Shown piece after piece: positions 5,751 through 9,491 of a stretch of 9,491 bases of DNA. Source of the stretch: an uncultured Leuconostoc sp. Lineage in GTDB: Bacteria; Bacillota; Bacilli; Lactobacillales; Lactobacillaceae. The stretch is taken from NCBI RefSeq assembly GCF_946222815.1, contig NZ_CAMJRK010000060.1, positions 1 to 9,491 on the forward strand, in the 5' to 3' direction. A program made the translations under genes and the position numbers. Numbering within the stretch: position 1 is the stretch's first letter; each line of letters opens with the position of its first letter. The notes under the pieces were generated by a model, which was not told the origin of the DNA, did no database searches, and saw only the letters and a program-made list of their open reading frames with translations.

Positions 5751-6371
5751 TTATTGGTGGTAAAAAAAGTTTTGAACGGCTTGAACAGCGGTTTCGTTCC
5801 CGACAAAATACAAAGTATCGCCACGTTCAATAACAGCATAAGGACCAGGAGAGACGACCAGCTCATCGTCATGTAATAAAGCGACAATCGTTGTCCCGGT
5901 GTTTTGCCATAACGTCAGTGTTCCAATAGATTGCCCAAATTTTGGACTCTCATCACTTAATACTAATTCGTACGGAATCAGTGGGCTATGCCGTTGCACA
6001 CGTTGACTTTGTTCGAGTAGCACTGTAAGCGCATTTTCCATTGATTTTATGTCTTGTTTTTGATTATTAATAAGCACGTTTATTTGTTTGTGAATTGTCT
6101 GAATATCAGATGTTGTTTGTGCTTGATTTAAAAATTCTTTGGCTTTTTCGCGTGACAGGACTTCAACACCACTACCATGTATCAGCTTAACAATTTGAAG
6201 GTCTGCCAAGATACTGACAGCTTTACGTGCTGTTTCAGATGATACACCAAAAGCGACGGACAACGTTGATCTAGCATGTAGTTTACTGCCAACAGTGTAC
6301 TCATTGTCGGCAATTTTTTGCGCGATTTGATATGCTATTTTGCGATATCTTGGTTCTCTGATTGTTTCCAT
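5751..6371 (-). CDS. busR: BusR-type GntR/RCK_C repressor, cyclic-di-AMP-responsive
   Basis: The protein has 206 residues. A GntR-type winged helix occupies about 4-74, with VGSKLHARSTLSVAFGVSSETARKAVSIL as the recognition region. A helical, probably coiled-coil linker spans about 80-125, and an RCK_C (TrkA-C) domain spans about 131-204, ending in YAVIERGDTLYFVGNETAVQAVQNFF. This architecture defines BusR of lactococci and streptococci, which binds cyclic-di-AMP through RCK_C and represses the glycine betaine transporter busAA-busAB. The divergent neighbour here is exactly that operon. The start is ATG 6371-6369 with GGAG 6 nt upstream. A TTG four codons earlier overlaps the ribosome site and is not likely used. 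Autoregulation is plausible because GTGACAA boxes lie just upstream. Effector binding is inferred from the family. Confidence 0.92.
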   Translation of the reverse strand: METIREPRYRKIAYQIAQKIADNEYTVGSKLHARSTLSVAFGVSSETARKAVSILADLQIVKLIHGSGVEVLSREKAKEFLNQAQTTSDIQTIHKQINVLINNQKQDIKSMENALTVLLEQSQRVQRHSPLIPYELVLSDESPKFGQSIGTLTLWQNTGTTIVALLHDDELVVSPGPYAVIERGDTLYFVGNETAVQAVQNFFYHQ

Positions 6372-6397
6372 GTTATTCTCCAAAGACAGGTGTTAGT

Positions 6398-6426
6398 TTG
6401 ACAAAAGTGACAACTTGTGACAAAAT
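6398..6426 (+). promoter_or_regulatory. Candidate upstream busAA promoter (P1)
   Basis: A perfect TTGACA (6398-6403) is followed after 17 nt by CAAAAT (6421-6426), a 4/6 match with an upstream TG giving an extended -10. Two GTGACAA boxes sit in and at the end of the spacer, so a bound repressor would cover this promoter. Confidence 0.4.
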
Positions 6427-6475
6427 AGAAGACATCACTTAGTGACAATTCTTTTTTTGTAATAAGTTGTCACTA
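6407..6475. promoter_or_regulatory. GTGACAA box array, likely BusR operators
   Basis: Three direct GTGACAA copies (6407-6413, 6417-6423, 6442-6448) and one inverted copy, TTGTCAC (6467-6473), occupy the region between divergent busR and busAA. The last two extend to TAGTGACAA and TTGTCACTA, a 9-bp inverted repeat. Centres are at 6410, 6420, 6445 and 6470, so the last three are 25 bp apart. BusR is known to read a bipartite site with a fixed spacing; assigning these boxes to it is inference from context and regularity. Confidence 0.7.
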
Positions 6476-6486
6476 TGAAGTATAAG
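6457..6486 (+). promoter_or_regulatory. Candidate busAA promoter (P2)
   Basis: TTGTAA (6457-6462) is followed after 18 nt by TATAAG (6481-6486), a 5/6 match to the -10 box. The inverted TTGTCAC box lies in the spacer. Transcription would begin near 6493, just before the 14-bp inverted repeat. Confidence 0.5.
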
Positions 6487-6507
6487 ATAAATAGTGAGCG
6501 TAGTCAA

Positions 6508-6555
6508 TGAAAATAAATTAAAGCTTTTAACAGTAAGGGGATTAATTTATTTTCA
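6508..6555 (+). promoter_or_regulatory. 14-bp perfect inverted repeat in the busAA leader
   Basis: TGAAAATAAATTAA (6508-6521) is complementary to TTAATTTATTTTCA (6542-6555), with a 20-nt loop containing TAAGGGG. The base of the hairpin is 6 nt from the busAA ribosome site at 6562. It has no T-run after it, so it is not an intrinsic terminator. A role in mRNA processing or in control of translation is possible. Confidence 0.6.
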
Positions 6556-6571
6556 ACGAATGGAGGGCCTC

Positions 6572-7765
6572 ATGGCTAAAGTAGAGATTAAGCATCTCAC
6601 AAAAATATTCGGAAAGCGACCCAAAGCGGCGTTGAAGATGGTGAAACAACATAAAAGTAAAAACGAGATTGTTGAAAAAACAGGTAGCACAGTTGGTGTA
6701 TATGACATTAACATGAGTATTGACGAAGGAGAAATATTCGTTATTATGGGGCTATCAGGTTCAGGAAAATCGACATTAATCAGATTGTTAAATCGCTTGA
6801 TTGAACCAACTCAAGGGCAGCTGTTCATTGATGGTGAAGAAATCACTAAATTCAATAAAAAGCAGATGTTGGAAATTCGACGTCAAAAAATGAGTATGGT
6901 ATTTCAGAACTTTGGTCTTTTTCCACATCGTACATTATTAGAAAATACTGAATATGGCTTAGAAATACAAGGGGTTAATAAAGAAGAACGCCGTAAACGT
7001 GCCGAACATGCTTTAGACAACGCTAAATTACTCAGTTATAAAGACCAGTATCCTAGCCAATTGTCAGGTGGTATGCAACAACGTGTTGGGCTTGCGCGTG
7101 CGTTAACCAACGATCCAGATATTTTATTAATGGATGAAGCTTTTTCGGCTCTTGATCCATTAGTTCGTGGTGAAATGCAGGATGAATTACTAGAATTACA
7201 AACAAATGTTCAAAAAACAATCATTTTTATTACCCATGATTTAAATGAAGCGTTACATATTGGCGATCATATTGCCATTATGAAAGATGGTGAATTACAA
7301 CAAATTGGTACAGGAGAAGAAATTTTAACGAATCCTGCTAATGAGTATGTGAAATCATTTATTGGTGGTGTTGATCGGTCGAAGGTTTTGACTGCAGAAA
7401 GTATCATGATTCCGGCCTTAACGACCAATATTGATGTGGATGGCCCAACAGTTGCTTTACGCAAGATGGCAGACGAAGAAGTATCAGGCTTGGTGGCCGT
7501 GAATCGTAAACGAGAAATGCTTGGTTACTTATCATCAGATGAAGCGGTAAAGGCACGTCGGAACCAAACACCATTGTCACAAGCTGTTATGCAGATGCCA
7601 ACAGTTGATTTAGACACACTAGTTGCTGATATTATGCCAATTATTTATGATGCACAAACGCCGGTAGCAGTTGTTGACGGCAGTAAACATGCAAGAGGTG
7701 TCATCATTCGAGGTTCTGTTTTGGAAGCACTAGCCGATACGGAAGGAGATGAAACCGATGCCTAA
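6572..7765 (+). CDS. busAA: BusAA (OpuAA-type) ATPase of the glycine betaine importer
   Basis: This 397-residue ABC ATPase powers BusAB-mediated uptake of glycine betaine. Walker A is GLSGSGKST (60-68), the Q-loop is Gln112, the signature is LSGGMQQ (164-170), Walker B is ILLMDEA (184-190) with catalytic Glu189, and the H-loop is His222. Residues about 272-390 form tandem CBS domains, the regulatory part of OpuA-type ATPases that senses ionic strength or nucleotide; in lactococcal OpuA the CBS domains bind cyclic-di-AMP. The N-terminal insertion KRPKAALKMVKQHKSKNEIVEKTG is typical of the OpuAA/ProV family. ATG 6572 has GGAGG 5 nt upstream. An ATG at 6560 overlaps that site, and a farther in-frame GTG at 6494 is an unlikely start. 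The gene overlaps busAB by 8 nt. Confidence 0.96.
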   Translation: MAKVEIKHLTKIFGKRPKAALKMVKQHKSKNEIVEKTGSTVGVYDINMSIDEGEIFVIMGLSGSGKSTLIRLLNRLIEPTQGQLFIDGEEITKFNKKQMLEIRRQKMSMVFQNFGLFPHRTLLENTEYGLEIQGVNKEERRKRAEHALDNAKLLSYKDQYPSQLSGGMQQRVGLARALTNDPDILLMDEAFSALDPLVRGEMQDELLELQTNVQKTIIFITHDLNEALHIGDHIAIMKDGELQQIGTGEEILTNPANEYVKSFIGGVDRSKVLTAESIMIPALTTNIDVDGPTVALRKMADEEVSGLVAVNRKREMLGYLSSDEAVKARRNQTPLSQAVMQMPTVDLDTLVADIMPIIYDAQTPVAVVDGSKHARGVIIRGSVLEALADTEGDETDA

Positions 7766-9464
7766 TATACCTAAAGTACCGTTAGAAAGCTGGATAAGTG
7801 ACGCTGTTAATTGGTTAACGACAAATCTTTCTGGACTATTCGGACTCATGCAAAGAGGCGGACAAAGTATTATGGATGCCCTAACAAATGGATTGACAGC
7901 TATACCGATGCCATTAATGATTGCTGGGTTAACAATTATTGCTATTTTAACAACGCCAAAAAAATATGGGTTTCCCTTATTTACTTTAGTTGGTTTAGCA
8001 TTAATTGCCAATCAAAACTTGTGGTCAGACTTAATGAGCACAGTAACATTAGTTATTATGGCGTCTGTTATTTCACTTGTGATTGGTATTCCTTTAGGAA
8101 TTATTACCGCTAAATCACCAAAAACTGCTGCAATCGTCAAACCAATTTTGGACTTCATGCAGACAATGCCAGGCTTTGTCTATTTGATACCTGCTGTTGC
8201 CTTCTTTGGGATAGGGGTGGTACCTGGTGTATTCGCTTCAATTATATTTGCGTTGCCACCAATGGTAAGAATGACGGATTTAGGTATTCGTCAAGTACCT
8301 GTGGCATTGGTTGAAGCAGCGGATTCTTTTGGATCAACAACTTGGCAAAAATTAATTAAGCTTGAATTACCAAACGCGCGAAATACGATATTGGCTGGTG
8401 CAAACCAGACAATTATGTTAGCTTTATCAATGGTTGTAACGGCATCGATGATTGGTGCGCCAGGCCTTGGTCGTGGTGTATTAGCTGCTGTACAACGTGC
8501 AGACGTGGGTTCAGGTTTCGTTAATGGTCTTGGACTAGTTATCTTAGCTATCATTATTGATCGTTTCACGCAAAAGTTAAATACGAAACCGGGACAAAAA
8601 TTAGCAACACGCCCTTGGCGTCGCTGGGCAATTTTGGCCACAGCACTCATTATGATTGGTGGTGGTGTTGTTAATGCGGCAACATCAGAGAAGTCATCTG
8701 GCCAAAAAGTCAATTTGGGTTATGTTTCTTGGGATTCCGAAGTGGCTTCAACAAACGTGTTGGCTGAGTCGCTGCGACAGCATGGTTACGATGTGACAAT
8801 GACACCATTGGATAATGCTGTGCTATGGCAGTCATTAGCAAACGGTCAAGTAGATGCGTCAGTTAGTGCATGGTTACCATTTACGCATAAAGCGTTATAT
8901 GATCGATATAAGAATGATATATCGCTACTTGGGCCAAACTTACATGGTGCTAAAACTGGATTTGTTGTGCCAGATTATATGAAGGTTAATTCAATTGCTG
9001 ATTTGAGCAATGAAGCAAATAAAACAATTACTGGCATTGAACCAGGCGCTGGAGAAATGATTACTGCGCAAAAAACACTTGACAGTTATTCAAATCTTCA
9101 AGGGTGGAATCTGCTAAGTGCCTCTTCTGGTGCTATGACAACTGCACTTGACAAAGCTTATAAAGCAAAACAAGATATTGTGGTAACAGGATGGTCCCCA
9201 CATTGGATGTTTAGTAAGTATCATTTGAAATATCTCGAAGATCCAAAGGGAACAATGGGTAAGGGTGAAATGATTAATACCATTACGCGAAAGAACTTGA
9301 AAAAAGATAATCCTAAATTGGAAAAGATATTAGATAAATTCCATTGGACTAAAGATGACATGGAAAGTGTCATGCTTGATATACAAAATGGTAAGACACC
9401 AAAACAAGCAGCAGATAAATGGTTGAAATCAAATCAAAAACTTGTTGATAGTTGGTATAAGTAA
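7758..9464 (+). CDS. busAB: BusAB (OpuABC): fused permease and glycine-betaine-binding protein
   Basis: This 568-residue protein joins the membrane permease to its substrate-binding domain, as in lactococcal OpuABC. An N-terminal amphipathic segment precedes several membrane helices (about 45-275). The EAA loop EAADSFGSTTWQKLIKLELP (186-205) contacts the ATPase. One more hydrophobic segment (about 289-307) leads to the extracellular binding domain from about 315 to the end. Aromatic residues typical of a betaine-binding cage are present: Trp325 in GYVSWDSE, Trp372 in SAWLPFTH, and Trp479/Trp483 in GWSPHWMF. The start is ATG 7758, 9 nt after AAGGAG. An ATG at 7749 directly abuts that site and is rejected. 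The start overlaps busAA's end (ATGCCTAA), so translation is probably coupled. BusAB and BusAA form the importer that accumulates compatible solute at high osmolarity. Confidence 0.96.
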   Translation: MPNIPKVPLESWISDAVNWLTTNLSGLFGLMQRGGQSIMDALTNGLTAIPMPLMIAGLTIIAILTTPKKYGFPLFTLVGLALIANQNLWSDLMSTVTLVIMASVISLVIGIPLGIITAKSPKTAAIVKPILDFMQTMPGFVYLIPAVAFFGIGVVPGVFASIIFALPPMVRMTDLGIRQVPVALVEAADSFGSTTWQKLIKLELPNARNTILAGANQTIMLALSMVVTASMIGAPGLGRGVLAAVQRADVGSGFVNGLGLVILAIIIDRFTQKLNTKPGQKLATRPWRRWAILATALIMIGGGVVNAATSEKSSGQKVNLGYVSWDSEVASTNVLAESLRQHGYDVTMTPLDNAVLWQSLANGQVDASVSAWLPFTHKALYDRYKNDISLLGPNLHGAKTGFVVPDYMKVNSIADLSNEANKTITGIEPGAGEMITAQKTLDSYSNLQGWNLLSASSGAMTTALDKAYKAKQDIVVTGWSPHWMFSKYHLKYLEDPKGTMGKGEMINTITRKNLKKDNPKLEKILDKFHWTKDDMESVMLDIQNGKTPKQAADKWLKSNQKLVDSWYK

Positions 9465-9491
9465 GTTTTAACGTTAAAATAAGTTATTGAT

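Noticed and set aside
6372..6383. TTG start for BusR four codons upstream of its ATG
   Set aside because: The TTG overlaps the GGAG ribosome site that serves the ATG at 6371-6369.
6494..6571. N-terminal extension of BusAA from GTG 6494 or ATG 6560
   Set aside because: The GTG lies next to the predicted transcript start without a ribosome site, and the ATG at 6560 overlaps GGAGG. The ATG at 6572 has an ideal spacing and fits the family N-terminus.
8291..8713. 140-codon minus-strand open frame inside busAB
   Set aside because: It is antisense to conserved transporter sequence, has low-complexity Pro/Ala/Thr composition and no ribosome site or neighbour context.
9466..9479. Palindrome TTTTAACGTTAAAA right after busAB
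   Set aside because: It may be the start of a terminator, but the stem is AT-only and the window ends before any T-run can be judged.
1..9491. CRISPR arrays, tRNA or rRNA genes, insertion sequences, defence systems
   Set aside because: No regularly spaced repeats, cloverleaf-like sequence, transposase motifs or defence-protein motifs were seen. All substantial genes are accounted for by metabolism, transport and regulation.

Overview
The window looks like ordinary chromosome of a low-GC lactic acid bacterium, most likely Leuconostoc or a close relative such as Weissella in the Lactobacillaceae. The clues are AT-rich DNA, strong AAGGAG/GGAGG ribosome sites, a long Lactobacillus-casei-type thymidylate synthase, a stand-alone BioY, and a BusR-regulated BusA (OpuA-type) transporter whose permease and binding protein are fused. 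The genus is inferred from gene content only. I see no rRNA, tRNA, CRISPR array, insertion sequence or prophage gene.

Layout. (1) 1-1377: the 3' end of an unrecognised gene, then a family-2 glycosyltransferase with galactofuranosyl/rhamnosyltransferase-like motifs, closed by a strong bidirectional terminator. This is probably the end of a cell-surface polysaccharide locus. (2) 1378-1569: a gene-free gap with an unexplained 10-bp inverted repeat. (3) 1570-3814, minus strand: dCMP deaminase, then thyA with a long structured leader, then a SpeG-type acetyltransferase 30 nt behind thyA. (4) 3887-4729, plus strand: folD, divergent from the dCMP deaminase, followed by a bidirectional terminator. 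(5) 4800-5702, minus strand: bioY, with a BirA-type operator over its promoter, overlapping a small CHY zinc-finger gene by 8 nt. (6) 5709-6371, minus strand: busR with its own terminator. (7) 6372-6571: a regulatory region with regularly spaced GTGACAA boxes, two candidate plus-strand promoters and a 14-bp perfect inverted repeat in the transporter leader. (8) 6572-9464, plus strand: busAA-busAB, overlapping by 8 nt.

How the genes work together. dCMP deaminase makes dUMP, ThyA methylates it using 5,10-methylene-tetrahydrofolate, and FolD interconverts that cofactor with 10-formyl-tetrahydrofolate, so 2098-4729 is a dTMP/one-carbon block. BioY supplies biotin under likely BirA control. BusR is a GntR/RCK_C regulator of the family known to sense cyclic-di-AMP and repress the glycine betaine importer BusAA-BusAB, so 5751-9464 is an osmoprotection module.

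No clearly new multi-gene system is present. The points most worth a second look are in the untranslated DNA (busA operator spacing, busA leader hairpin, thyA leader and start) and the coupling of a zinc-finger protein to bioY.
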